Shown: positions 44,264 to 53,135, counted from the stretch's first letter. The stretch: DNA of 53,938 nucleotides from Mesorhizobium sp. INR15 (GCF_015500075.1 NZ_CP045498.1:1-53938), one strand, 5' to 3'. Notes: generated from the sequence alone by a model not told the origin. Program-made: numbers and translations.

Positions 44264-44838
44264 CATCCATTCGGCACGAAGCCGCCGGTTAAAGGCGGTT
44301 TCGTGCTGGGTGTCGCCAGGTTTGAATCCAGCGTCCGAGCAACAATCGCCTCTGAAGAATCGACCGGTTCAGGACCTGAATTCTCAAACTCGTTCTTCTG
44401 ACCAACTTGAACGGTTGTCGCCAGCTTCAACCCGTACCACATCGCCCCTCCGGTCCGTGGTCGCGTCTCCGCATTTGTCTGCCGATTTGTGATTAGCCTA
44501 TTGCGTACACCTTACTTTCATCGCGCGCGCGGGCGATGGTTTCGAGGAGCTGATGGCGGGCGGTAGCAGCGGCGCGCATGGCGGCGACATCCACATGAAG
44601 TGCGCACACCTCATCCGCTTCAGCGCCGAGGGGCATATCCCGGATATCGACCTCATAGCGCGGCCCGGTGATGGGTCGGATCGCAATCAAGACAGCACAT
44701 CGACGGCAGGCCCGGCGCCCTGTGACGTTGTGCGTTCGCAAGAAAGTCTGGCTGCGCCCTCCGGCGGGGAAGGTGTCAAGCAGGCTCGGGAACGATATCT
44801 CCATTAAACTGTTTTCCAAGCAGGGTGGAGATGTGGTC
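44264..44838. other. Stretch without a recognised gene
   Basis: A short GCCGCC/GGCGG hairpin follows the Met-rich gene. A minus-strand frame ending near 44493 contains RPITGPRYEVDIRDMPLGAE and reads like the C-terminus of a lost protein, but I do not recognise the family. Confidence 0.4.
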
Positions 44839-45717
44839 ATGGCAGATGCGTTGGCGGCCCCGCAACCCATCGGAAGACCGTTTTCGTCTGGCGAACTCGT
44901 CACCGTGATGTCGCATTTCCATCGCGCGGAGATTGCGCGCATGGCGGGATGGCGCGACCGTCTGGACCGGACGAGCAACTGGGCTATAACGGTCGTCGCG
45001 GCGATGCTTTCCATATCGCTTTCGACGGCCAGCGCGCATCACGGCGTGCTCCTGTTCGCCATGTTGCTTGTCCTCTTGTTGCTGTGGATAGAGGCACGGC
45101 GATATCGCTTCTTCGACTTCTACCGCGCCCCGCGTCAGACAATTCGAGCGCCACTATTTTGCACAGATTTTCTCACCGCAGCCGGACTTTGCCTCCGATT
45201 GGCTGTTGATCGTCGGGGAGAGCCTCCGCGCGCCCAAATTTCTGGTCTCACAACGCGTTGCGTTAGCGCGGCGTCTGCGCCGAAACTACATCCACATGCT
45301 GCTGATCCTTCTGCTTGCCTGGATCCTCAAACTGTCGACGCCTAGTCTTCTCACCGAAGGCGTCCGCGTCGGCTTCGTCGGTTCGGTACGCGAGGCCGTT
45401 AGTGCGGCAGCGCTGGGGCCAATCCCCGGCTTAGTCATCGTGGTTCTGGTCCGGCGGGACTCTACGCCGGCCTGCTGGTCACGACCTTTTCTCACTATCG
45501 GTCACGACGGCGAACTTTCCTTTGGCGACGTTCACGTGTAGGCGGCAACGCAAATCCCTATCGCGCGTTGTTGGTGCTTTACTTGTTCATTTTCGGCATG
45601 CCGATAACCGGAGCTTTGGCGTGGTACTTCAGCCTTGGTGCCATGGGCGAGATCCATGATCTCGCCAAGCGGTTGTCATCGTTGTCCGTCTCCCTCTATG
45701 GCAGCATTATTATGTAA
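44839..45717 (+). pseudogene. DUF2270 membrane protein, frameshifted
   Basis: ATG 44839 opens MADALAAPQP and reaches HFHRAEIARMAGWRDRLDRT and LFAMLLVLLLLWIEARRYRF in one frame. VGESLRAPKFLVSQRVALAR and LILLLAWILKLSTPSL follow in another. After a further shift GLYAGLLVTTFSHYRSRRRT and ALLVLYLFIFGMPITGALAW run to a stop at 45717. At least two indels. Function of DUF2270 unknown; four helices predicted. Confidence 0.75.
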
Positions 45718-45773
45718 ATCGGGGGTGCTCATCAGGATGCTGCGGCCAGCCGCACGGCGTGCGCGGTGACCTC

Positions 45774-45916
45774 ATGAGCCGTCTGCATGCGGCGCATTGG
45801 CTGGCTGCGGGCCGCAGTGCTTGGCGCCAATGACGGCATCGTCTCGACGGCGAGCCTGATCATCGGCGTGGCGGCAGCCAACGCCGTGGCCTCCAATGTT
45901 CTGGTGCCGGTATAGC
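45774..45916 (+). pseudogene. VIT1/CCC1-family transporter, N-terminal fragment
   Basis: After a start-like MSRLHAAH and a frame change the sequence reads IGWLRAAVLGANDGIVSTAS and LIIGVAAANAVASNVLV, the first helix of VIT1/CCC1 iron/manganese transporters, then a stop. About 80% of the gene is missing. Confidence 0.7.
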
Positions 45917-46071
45917 GAAGGCGGATTACGATCCACTCCCCGCTATGCCCAACGTCAGGCGACGGTGATGCGGTCTTCAACCACACAAACATCGTGCACT
46001 ACCCAGGCAGCCGTTCCGTCGCCCCGGCGGTTAACCTACAAAACTGCCGATCCCGTCCGCTTCCGAAAGGC

Positions 46072-46571
46072 CTATGGCTCGACGGTGAATTCGGCCCACA
46101 TGCCGGCGCCATAGTGACCTGGCACGTTGCAGATAAGCAGGTATTTTCCAGCCTTCAGATCGACAGTCAACGAGCCTGATTTGCCGGGATCGAGCTCCGA
46201 AACCTCGCCCTTGTCGCCAGCCTTGTCTTCGTCGACCCGGTTCTCGCCTCAAGGTAAGGAAGCGGCTTGCCGGGATCAGCAAGGTACATCACGATCATTT
46301 CGTGAACGTGTCCTTGGGAGTCATTTTTCACATTGAATTGTGACCTCCCCAGCCTTCACCGCACCGGGCGAAGCCTTGATGCCCTATGGTCGCCTTGGCG
46401 AGATCGAGGCCAGGCGCTGCATAGGCGAGACCCATCGGCATCTCCGTACTCGCGCCCTTGTCCCACAGCGAAATCTGGACAAGCGAAGGCAGCGTGGACG
46501 GCGCCGGCACTGCCGGCCATGAGCATTGCGGCAGCAAGCCCGAGCGCTGCTCTCCTCGATATGGTTTTCAT
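46072..46571 (-). pseudogene. Cupredoxin (plastocyanin/azurin-like copper protein), frameshifted
   Basis: MKTISRRAALGLAAAMLMAG (signal) is followed in other frames by VQISLWDKGASTEMPMGLAY, FNVKNDSQGHVHEMIVMYLA, EDKAGDKGEVSELDPGKSGS and YLLICNVPGHYGAGMWAEFT before a stop at 46072. The copper ligands (His in HVHEM; Cys, His and Met in CNVPGHYGAGM) are all present. At least three indels. Typical of small periplasmic copper carriers. Confidence 0.8.
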
Positions 46572-46835
46572 AGCGATCCTCTTTCAGGAAGGCAGCTGAA
46601 GCGCTCTTCATCCTGGCTCGTCATCCTGCTTGCGGTGTCACCCGCCGTCCTTGCGCCAGATCAAACCGTCCGGCGCGAGCCCGATCGGCGATGCCGATCC
46701 AGCTGTCAGCCAGTTGTCAGGTTGAACTGGTTTATGCCGCACCGATGGCGTCATGTTCGCCGTCTGACTGAAGTCGATTCGAAATCCTACCCACAGGCGC
46801 AACATCCGCGCCCACTCTTCAAAAATGGAGCCATC

Positions 46836-47114
46836 ATGTACCGCACTCTTGTTCTAGCCGCCCTCGCGGGCTTGATTGCAGGGCCAGCACTCGCCGCAGG
46901 CGGCAGCTGCAGCACCGCCCCGAAATCACAGTTCAAGCCGAAAGCAACGCTCGAGGCGCAGTTGACCGGCGAAGGCCTCACTGTCCGACAGATCAAGGTG
47001 GAGAAGGGCTGCTACGAAGTCTACGCGGTGGACAAGGCCGGCAAGAAGGTGAACTTGGCCTACAATGCCGAAACCCTTGAAAAACTTGACAATGCCGAAG
47101 CCGGCGAAAACTGA
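46836..47114 (+). CDS. Small secreted PepSY-like protein
   Basis: A 92-residue protein with a signal peptide (RTLVLAALAGLIAGPALAAG). The beta/alpha segment ATLEAQLTGEGLTVRQIKVE is followed by KGCYEVYAVDKAGKKVNLAY, the layout of PepSY-type domains. Two Cys remain in the mature part. GGAG precedes ATG 46836. It overlaps the cytochrome b gene, a pairing often seen, so it may regulate or accompany that electron-transfer protein. The 264 bases upstream show no gene. Confidence 0.75.
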   Translation: MYRTLVLAALAGLIAGPALAAGGSCSTAPKSQFKPKATLEAQLTGEGLTVRQIKVEKGCYEVYAVDKAGKKVNLAYNAETLEKLDNAEAGEN

Positions 47115-47688
47115 TCTGAGCGTTTCGGAGGCCGCGGACGCGCAGCCATCTCCGGAGATGGTACGCGTCTGGGATCGGGTCGTGCGAAGTTTCCACTGGG
47201 CGCTGGTGCTCAGCTTCGTCACGGCCTGGTTCACCTCCCATTCCTGGGAGAATATCCATCACTGGGCTGGATACGCCGCTGCCGGGCTGGTCGCGATGCG
47301 GCTCGTGTGGGGCGTTATGGGCACGCCCTATGCGCGCTTCTCACAATTCGTGCGTGATCCTGCGACGGTGCTGCGCTATCTCGCGGCAATACTGAGCAGT
47401 CGCGAAGACCACTACATCGGCCACAATCCGGCTGGTGGCGCGATGGTGATCCTACTGATTGCGGCGATGGGTTCAACCGGGCTGACCGGATGGCTGATGA
47501 CGACGGACACCTATTTCGGCGTGTCGTGGGTTGAGGCGGCGCACAGCCTGGCTGCACACGGCCTGCTGCTGCTCGTCTTCCTCCACATTGGCGGCGTTGT
47601 GCTGGCAAGCTTTCGCCATCGCGAAAACCTGGTTCGAGCCATGATCACGGGGCGAAAACGCAAAGCCGAGCCGGCCGACGTCGCCTGA
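47092..47688 (+). CDS. Cytochrome b/b6-domain (cytochrome b561-like) membrane protein
   Basis: About 198 residues, four helices. Haem ligands are the His residues in VRSFHWALVLSFV, ENIHHWAGYAAAGLV and LAAHGLLLLVFLHIGGVVLA. It opens with RVWDRVVRSFHWAL, the common start of Ni/Fe-hydrogenase-like cytochrome b proteins. It would pass electrons across the inner membrane. In-frame ATGs at 47065 and 47092 both lie within the preceding gene; I chose the latter for the shorter overlap. Confidence 0.85.
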   Translation: MPKPAKTDLSVSEAADAQPSPEMVRVWDRVVRSFHWALVLSFVTAWFTSHSWENIHHWAGYAAAGLVAMRLVWGVMGTPYARFSQFVRDPATVLRYLAAILSSREDHYIGHNPAGGAMVILLIAAMGSTGLTGWLMTTDTYFGVSWVEAAHSLAAHGLLLLVFLHIGGVVLASFRHRENLVRAMITGRKRKAEPADVA

Positions 47689-47861
47689 CGATGCGACTGG
47701 GGCGAATGGATCGGACACATCCGATTTCGGTGAGCGAGCTCTTTAACTCGGCGACCCGTGAACCGGGAACGCACCTTTTCTGATTCGATCCGCTTCGAAG
47801 CTGCCAGCCTCTGTTTCCTGTTCATTGCCTCCCATCAGAGCCTTCAAATTTGGAGAGCATC

Positions 47862-48054
47862 ATGACTACGGCTGATTTCAATATCACTGTTTCGAAAGTA
47901 GCGACCATGGCGCCAACGAAACTTCGACTGGGTTCCCTGACAGCGTTGGTGATTTCGATGGTCGGCTCCGGCGTCTTCAGCCTCCCGCAGAACATGGCGG
48001 CTGGCGCTGGTCCCCTGGCAACCCTGATTGGTTCGTCGATCACCGTGGTCGGCT
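47862..48054 (+). pseudogene. Basic amino acid/polyamine antiporter (APC family), N-terminal fragment
   Basis: Following GGAGAGCATC, the frame gives KLRLGSLTALVISMVGSGVF and SLPQNMAAGAGPLATLIGSS, the first helix and substrate-binding GSGVF motif of arginine/ornithine-type antiporters. Homology stops near 48054, so over 80% of the gene is lost. Confidence 0.75.
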
Positions 48055-48200
48055 GTTCAGCTACCAGCAACTCCAGCGCCGGCGCCGCTGGTCGTGCTGC
48101 CGGGGAATGTGAATAAGTTCAAGGAAATCGTCCTTCAGGTCCAGTTCGCTATGCTGGCATTCGGTTATTACAATGGAGACCTTGGACGGCTGTCAGCCCT
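48055..48200 (+). pseudogene. Possible fragment of a peptidoglycan-binding-like protein
   Basis: In the frame after the antiporter remnant the sequence reads LVVLPGNVNKFKEIVLQVQF and AMLAFGYYNGDLGRLSAL. The GYYNGD stretch resembles the repeat of PG_binding_1 domains (also found in HxsA-type proteins). Too short to assign firmly. Confidence 0.3.
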
Positions 48201-48306
48201 CTCAAGAGCGAACGTCAGACGTCGTGGCTCCAAAGTGGCACGGCAGCTTCTTGCGGAACAGATACATTCCCTGCAAGCCGATCGCTTGGTGCCAGCCTAC
48301 CACTGT

Positions 48307-48332
48307 GGAACCGTATGGCGCTCAACCGCGTT
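48307..48332 (+). promoter_or_regulatory. EcfG-type promoter for the small protein at 48354
   Basis: GGAAC (48307-48311), 17 bases, CGTT (48329-48332): perfect boxes with the alternative allowed spacing. The ATG lies 22 bases downstream with GAGGAG between, giving a compact promoter and leader. Confidence 0.6.
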
Positions 48333-48353
48333 GATCTCCAGAGGAGATCAGAT

Positions 48354-48557
48354 ATGTCTGCGAGAGAAGAAGACTACCGAACCAATAGGGCCGACTTTGC
48401 GAATGTGGCCGGTGGCCGTTTTGCCGCCGATGGCGTTAGAGATGAGTTGGCGGCCCGAAAAAAGAAGACTCTATGGCTAAAAGATCAGCGAACAGCCAAG
48501 TTGGCGGAAAACCCCTTGGAAAGCTTGCCGCAACATAAAGTCAGGCCTCGCGGCTAG
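48354..48557 (+). CDS. Small hypothetical protein, predicted stress-induced
   Basis: A 67-residue hydrophilic protein (MSAREEDYRTNRADFANVAG, then GVRDELAARKKKTLWLKDQR), rich in Arg, Lys, Glu and Asp, with no signal or membrane segment. GAGGAG precedes the ATG and an EcfG-type promoter lies directly upstream. I do not recognise the family. Confidence 0.6.
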   Translation: MSAREEDYRTNRADFANVAGGRFAADGVRDELAARKKKTLWLKDQRTAKLAENPLESLPQHKVRPRG

Positions 48558-48656
48558 TCCCGGGAGGATATGGCCTTGTCTGCGCGCCGTTCAAAGGCAG
48601 ATTTATGTTCATAGCGAAAGATGCTCGACGTGATAGCGTGGGACATGTTTTTCGAT

Positions 48657-48681
48657 TGAACATGATTTTTCGATCGACGTT
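48657..48681 (+). promoter_or_regulatory. Near-consensus EcfG-type promoter for the histidine kinase
   Basis: TGAAC (48657-48661), 16 bases, CGTT (48678-48681), one mismatch in the first box. It is embedded in a short direct repeat (CATG-TTTTTCGATTGA and CATGA-TTTTTCGATCGA) and lies 54 bases before the kinase ATG. Confidence 0.4.
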
Positions 48682-48735
48682 CATGCCGAGTGATGGCTCG
48701 CTTCGCGAGCTTTCGGCCCCTGAGGGCCAAGTATT

Positions 48736-49788
48736 ATGGCGTCACACCTAACCCCACACTTGGAAGCTGCGAGCACGATTGCCGTGGTCGTGTCGTCAAA
48801 CGAACCTCTTTTGTTCCTGACGGACAGCATGAAGGTTATTGCGGCCAGCGCTTCGTTTTGCCGGACCTTCGAGATCGACCCGGCCTTGGTCCCCGGCCGG
48901 ATGCTGTCAGAACTTGGTGCGGGCGAATGGGGTATGGCAAAGCTTGCTTCGCTGCTCAAGGCGACTGCCTCGGGAAGCGCTGAAATCGCAGCCTATGAAG
49001 TTGACCTTGTTCGACCGGGGCGGAAAATCCAACAGTTGGTTGTGAACGCCCGCAAGCTGGATGATGGCGATAATGACCACATTCGGCTGTTGATGGCGGT
49101 AACCGACGTCACTGACGCTCGCGCAGACGCGAGGCAAAAGGACGATCTGATCCGGGAGAAGGCTATCCTTATGCAGGAGGTCCAGCATCGGGTTGCCAAC
49201 AGCCTCCAGATCATCGCGAGCGTGTTGATGCAGAGCGCCCGCAGGGTTCAATCCGAGGAGGCTCGCGGCCATCTGCACGACGCCCATAACCGGGTGATGT
49301 CAATTGCAGCAGTGCAGCGGCATCTTGCATCGTCTGGGGCTGGCAAGGTGATACTTCGAACATATTTCGTGCAGCTCTGTGAAAGCCTCGCCGCGTCGAT
49401 GATCTACGATCGAGACCGGCTCACAATCGCCGTAACCGTTGACGACAGTGTCGTGAAGTCGGACGCGTCGATAAGCTTGGGCCTGATCGTTACCGAACTC
49501 GTGATCAATGCACTAAAGCACGCCTTTCCTGAACAACGCTCCGGCAAGATCACGGTCGACTATCGCTCGGATGGGGGAGATTGGACCCTTTCTGTGAAAG
49601 ACGATGGCATTGGCATACCGACCGGCCGAGGTGCCGCAAAGCCAGGGTTAGGCACTGGCATTGTCGAGGCCCTCGTCAAGAATTTGCAGAGTGAGATTAG
49701 GGTAACCGACGGCAAGCCTGGCACTGCAGTGTCGATTATCCACACGCAAACAGCCCACGCAGGTGAAGATTTGCCAGCGGCGGCGTAG
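48736..49788 (+). CDS. PAS-containing sensor histidine kinase (HisKA_2/HWE-like)
   Basis: A 350-residue cytoplasmic kinase without membrane helices. A PAS-like domain (LFLTDSMKVIAASASFCRTF) is followed by a HisKA_2 dimerisation helix with the phospho-acceptor His in MQEVQHRVANSLQIIASVLM (about residue 151). The ATPase domain has LIVTELVINALKHAFPEQ (N box), VKDDGIGIP (G1) and GLGTGIVEALVKNL (G2). This class feeds the general stress response (PhyR/NepR/EcfG) in alphaproteobacteria. The response regulator downstream is the natural partner. Confidence 0.9.
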   Translation: MASHLTPHLEAASTIAVVVSSNEPLLFLTDSMKVIAASASFCRTFEIDPALVPGRMLSELGAGEWGMAKLASLLKATASGSAEIAAYEVDLVRPGRKIQQLVVNARKLDDGDNDHIRLLMAVTDVTDARADARQKDDLIREKAILMQEVQHRVANSLQIIASVLMQSARRVQSEEARGHLHDAHNRVMSIAAVQRHLASSGAGKVILRTYFVQLCESLAASMIYDRDRLTIAVTVDDSVVKSDASISLGLIVTELVINALKHAFPEQRSGKITVDYRSDGGDWTLSVKDDGIGIPTGRGAAKPGLGTGIVEALVKNLQSEIRVTDGKPGTAVSIIHTQTAHAGEDLPAAA

Positions 49789-49854
49789 CCCGATGATCAG
49801 CTCATGCAACCGTTAGGCCACGCGAACGTTCGTCCCGTACAATCCGGAAAATTC

Positions 49855-50220
49855 ATGACCCGCAAGGCTGTCATTCTCATCGTTGAAGACATCGCTATCA
49901 TCAGGATGGGAGCAGTCGACCTTGTTTCATCTGCGGGGTACGAGGCGCTTGAAGCAAGCAATGCCGATGAGGCGATCCGGCTTCTGGAGGCGCGTTCGGA
50001 TATCGACCTGGTGTTTACCGATGTCGGGATGCCCGGAACAATGGATGGCATCAAATTGGCGCATTACATTCGCAACCGATGGCCGCCTGTAAAGCTAATC
50101 GTGGCATCTGGCAGGGCAATCATCGAAGAGATCGAGCTTCCAGAAGGAAGCCGATTTTTTCCTAAGCCTTACAGCGAGAGCACGATAGTCGAAGAGATGC
50201 GCCGGATGGTGCGGATCTGA
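49855..50220 (+). CDS. Single-domain response regulator
   Basis: A 121-residue receiver domain with no output domain. The acidic pocket is Glu11-Asp12 (ILIVEDIAIIRM), the phosphorylated Asp56 in DLVFTDVGMPGTMDG, and the conserved Lys in RFFPKPYSE near 104. The PFxxxKP-like end (FFPKPY) resembles FATGUY/CheY-like regulators that relay phosphate in stress signalling. I chose ATG 49855 (GGAAAA upstream) over an earlier in-frame start. IS66 inserted 3 bases beyond the stop. Confidence 0.88.
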   Translation: MTRKAVILIVEDIAIIRMGAVDLVSSAGYEALEASNADEAIRLLEARSDIDLVFTDVGMPGTMDGIKLAHYIRNRWPPVKLIVASGRAIIEEIELPEGSRFFPKPYSESTIVEEMRRMVRI

Positions 50221-50309
50221 TTGATACGAAGTAAGCGCGCAAATCCCCGCACCTGTTCATTGATCAGGCAGTGAGGGAGTCTGTGTCCACAAGGGAGACA
50301 GTGGACACA

Positions 50310-50749
50310 ATGACATTGGATGGCACGGGAATATCAGGGCAGCTTCGGGTCGTGCGGGTTCTTCGCAACGGCAAGCGACGGTTTGATCCGGTTGAGAAGG
50401 AACGCTTGATCGATGCGGCCCTTGAGCCGGGGTATCGGTTGCAGGGCTGGCGCTGGAGCATGGGGTCAACGCCAATCAGTTGCGCAATTGGGTCAAGCTG
50501 CGCCAGGACCAGCGGGCGGAGAACGCGTTGACGGTTCTGCCGGCCTGCGCGGCGTCGACCTTTATTCCAGTGGTCGAGGCAGCGCCGATTGCGCGGCCGC
50601 CGGCCACGACGGGTCGGCCGACATCGCCACGGGTGCGCTTGAAGGCGTCGCTGCCGAACGGGGTGCGGCTTGAGCTTGAAGGTGCGGATGCCCAGGCTCT
50701 ATCGGCGATGATCGAAGCGTTGGGGCGTTGCGATGTTCCGGCTGGCTGA
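50310..50749 (+). pseudogene. tnpA: IS66 accessory protein TnpA, frameshifted
   Basis: LRVVRVLRNGKRRFDPVEKE and LIDAALEPG are followed, after a one-base loss near 50433, by SVAGLALEHGVNANQLRNWV (helix-turn-helix) and LKASLPNGVRLELEGADAQA. With the shift corrected it is a normal IS66 TnpA ending in overlap with tnpB. Transposition of this copy may be impaired, unless the shift is programmed. Confidence 0.85.
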
Positions 50750-51086
50750 TGATCTACGTGTCTATCTTCACCGGGAGCCGATCGACTTCCGGGCGGGGAT
50801 CAACAGCCTTGCGATCCTGGTCGAGCAGTCGATGGGCCTCAACCCGTTCGATCGCGCGGTGTTCGCCTTCTGCAATCGCCGCCGCACCCGGATGAAATTA
50901 CTATTCTTTGATCGGTCGGGCTTTGTGATGGTGCTGAAGGCGCTGACGGAAGACAAGTTCCGCTGGCCTCGGCGGCAGGAGACAGTGGTGCCGCTTGACG
51001 CCGAGCAATTGCACTGGCTGCTCGACGGCATTGATATCGACGCGATGGTCCGCCACCCGGTGCGGCAATATCAGTTTGTCGGCTGA
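50733..51086 (+). CDS. tnpB: IS66 accessory protein TnpB
   Basis: A 117-residue IS66 Orf2 protein with REPIDFRAGINSLAILVEQ, FNPFDRAVF-like LNPFDRAVFAFCNRRRTRMK and LLFFDRSGFVMVLKALTEDK. Complete. Required for IS66 transposition in known elements; mechanism unclear. Confidence 0.93.
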   Translation: MFRLADDLRVYLHREPIDFRAGINSLAILVEQSMGLNPFDRAVFAFCNRRRTRMKLLFFDRSGFVMVLKALTEDKFRWPRRQETVVPLDAEQLHWLLDGIDIDAMVRHPVRQYQFVG

Positions 51087-51130
51087 ATTTGGCCGTTGAC
51101 GTTACGGCATGCTTCAGATTCAAGAATCCG

Positions 51131-52726
51131 ATGAATCGAGCCGGCACCCCGACCGTTGCGGAATTGATGGCGCTTCTGGCGGCGAATGCGGCCGAAATCG
51201 CTGCGCTGAAGGCCGAGCGGGAAGCTCTTGCGCAGCGCGTCGTCAAGCTTGAGGAAGAACTGGCGCTCGCGCGGCTGCATCGTTTTGCGCCGCGCAGCGA
51301 AAAGCACATGGATCGCGTCTTCAACGAAGCGGAGAAGAACGCGGTTGAAGGGGACGACGAGGGCTGCGACGGGACGGATTGCGTTGATCTGCCGAACACG
51401 GGATTGCCGGAGGCCGAAAAGGCGGAAGGCAAGAAACCCGGCCGAAGACGCCTGCCGGAGAACCTGCCGCGCGAGCGCGTCGAATACGACCTTGCCGACG
51501 ATCAGAAGAATTGCCCGTGCTGCGGCGACCGGATGCATCGCATGGGCGAGCTGGTTACCGAGCAGCTTCATATCGAGGTGAAGGCGAAGGTTTTGCAGAA
51601 TGCGCGGTTCAAATATGCTTGCCGGCACTGCGACCGCACTGGGATCAGCACGCCAATCGTCATTGCGCCGATGCCCGCGCAGCCTTTGCCTGGCAGTGTC
51701 GCCACGGCCTCGACGCTGGCCTTCGCGCTCGTTCATAAATATGTTGATGGCACGCCGCTCTATCGTCTGGCGCAAGCCTTCGAGCGTGCCGGCGTTCCTG
51801 TCAGCCGCGGCGCGCTGGGCCACTGGGTGATCGGCTCGAGCGAAAGGCACCTCATTCGCGTCTATGACGCGCTGAAGCTGCGGCTCCGGTCCCAGACCGT
51901 CATCCATGGCGACGAGACCACGGTCCAGGTGCTGAAGGAAAAGGACAAGGCCCCCACCAGCACCTCGTACATGTGGGCCTATCGCAACGGCGAGGACAGC
52001 GAGCAGCCGATCGTGCTGTTCGATTATCAGCCCGGTCGCGGGCAAGAATACCCGCAGACCTTCCTCGCCGATTATCGCGGCATCTTGATGAGTGACGGCT
52101 ACTCGGCCTGGCGCACGTTGAAAGGCGCCACGCATGTCGGTTGCATGGCTCATGCCAGGCGACGCTTTGTCGAAGCCCTCAAGGCAAGGAAGAAACCCGG
52201 CGGGCCGCCGGCGCAGGCCCTCAAGTTCTTCGACCAGCTCTACCGCATCGAAAGGCAGGCGCGGGACGAAAAGCCGGACGACGGGGATGAAACGCAGGCC
52301 GACTACCTGCGTCGCTTTCGCCATAAACACAGCGTCCCGGTCCTGAGCGCCCTCAAGGCCTGGCTCGACGCAATCGCTCCAAAGGTCGTGCCCGACACCA
52401 AGCTTGGCGATGCCGTCTCCTATACACTCAATCAATGGGAATATCTGACGCGCTATACAGATGACGGCAGGATGCCGATCGACAACAATCTTCTGGAGCG
52501 GGACATCCGACTTTTTGCAACCGGAAGAAAGAGTTGGCTCTTCAGCGATACCGTGGATGGGGCCAAGGCCAGCGCTGTCATCTACAGCCTCATGCTGACC
52601 TGTCGGGCATGCCGCGTCGAACCCTTCGCGTGGTTGCGCCACGTCCTAACCGAACTGCCGCAGCGTCCCGACAACGCCGATATAGAGGACCTGCTGCCCC
52701 ACAACTTCAAAAAGCAGCCTGCCTGA
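51131..52726 (+). CDS. tnpC: IS66 transposase TnpC
   Basis: A 531-residue transposase. A leucine-zipper-like N-terminus (AALKAEREALAQRVVKLEEE) is followed by a zinc-finger region (CPCCGDRMHRMG, CRHCDRTG) and a DDE catalytic domain: QTVIHGDETTVQVLKE, GILMSDGYSAWRTLKG and PIDNNLLERDIRLFATGRKS. The C-terminal IS66 helix (KASAVIYSLMLTCRACRVEP) is present. ATG 51131 chosen as the first codon giving the normal N-terminus. A long antisense frame (51071-52642) is a shadow. Confidence 0.95.
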   Translation: MNRAGTPTVAELMALLAANAAEIAALKAEREALAQRVVKLEEELALARLHRFAPRSEKHMDRVFNEAEKNAVEGDDEGCDGTDCVDLPNTGLPEAEKAEGKKPGRRRLPENLPRERVEYDLADDQKNCPCCGDRMHRMGELVTEQLHIEVKAKVLQNARFKYACRHCDRTGISTPIVIAPMPAQPLPGSVATASTLAFALVHKYVDGTPLYRLAQAFERAGVPVSRGALGHWVIGSSERHLIRVYDALKLRLRSQTVIHGDETTVQVLKEKDKAPTSTSYMWAYRNGEDSEQPIVLFDYQPGRGQEYPQTFLADYRGILMSDGYSAWRTLKGATHVGCMAHARRRFVEALKARKKPGGPPAQALKFFDQLYRIERQARDEKPDDGDETQADYLRRFRHKHSVPVLSALKAWLDAIAPKVVPDTKLGDAVSYTLNQWEYLTRYTDDGRMPIDNNLLERDIRLFATGRKSWLFSDTVDGAKASAVIYSLMLTCRACRVEPFAWLRHVLTELPQRPDNADIEDLLPHNFKKQPA

Positions 52727-52831
52727 CCCTCCGCTTCAAGCCGCTTTACGACGTGCACTGAAATGCGCGCTTACGATACGAATCCCTAATAGGGATTTAT
52801 AAAATCCGCCCGGAAAGCGTTCTCTGTACGC

Positions 52832-53080
52832 GTGAATGTAGACCAGGTGTGCGCTAGGAAAACATTGGCAAAAAGGAGTGGGCAGCTGGCCTACACGCTG
52901 ATTTGGTACGGCAAACAGGGCATGGTCGAGAAAATGCCGTTCGACGGTGAGAAAGCCGCACGGGATTACGCGCTGGCGCAGTTTCCGGCCAGAACCCAGG
53001 ACGGCATCGTGGCGGTGGAAGTTCGCAAGGACGACGGCACGGTCGTTTCAGCCAGGCAGGCACCAGCTAAATCATGCTGA
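52832..53080 (+). CDS. Small hypothetical protein (rhizobial type)
   Basis: The conserved-looking part reads LAYTLIWYGKQGMVEKMPFD, GEKAARDYALAQFPARTQDG and IVAVEVRKDDGTVVSARQAP. I know similar short rhizobial proteins beginning MAYTLIWYG. The only standard start in frame is GTG 52832, but AAAAAGGAG sits ideally before CTG 52886, where ATG would be expected, so the start codon seems to have mutated from ATG to CTG. Function unknown. Confidence 0.55.
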   Translation: MNVDQVCARKTLAKRSGQLAYTLIWYGKQGMVEKMPFDGEKAARDYALAQFPARTQDGIVAVEVRKDDGTVVSARQAPAKSC

Positions 53081-53135
53081 TAGACAGGAAGAATTTAGGT
53101 CTTCTATTGTGACGCCTTGACCTAAACCTTTGGGA

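Larger units (their letters stand above)
50231..52774 (+). mobile_element. IS66-family insertion sequence with 8-bp target duplication
   Basis: The ends read GTAAGCGCGCA inward from both sides (50231 and 52774), the standard IS66 terminus. GATACGAA occurs directly outside both ends (50223-50230 and 52775-52782), an intact 8-bp target duplication. Length 2544 bp with tnpA, tnpB and tnpC. Intact duplication means recent insertion or little later rearrangement. Confidence 0.95.

Noticed and set aside
45916..46071. Possible gene between the VIT1 and cupredoxin remnants
   Set aside because: Only short frames without family features; treated as junk between pseudogenes.
47065..47091. Earlier ATG for the cytochrome b gene
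   Set aside because: Possible, but it lengthens the overlap with the PepSY-like gene and has no better ribosome site.
51071..52642. 523-codon open frame antisense to the IS66 transposase
   Set aside because: It is a shadow of a GC-rich gene; the plus strand encodes a full TnpC with catalytic motifs and the antisense product shows no family features.
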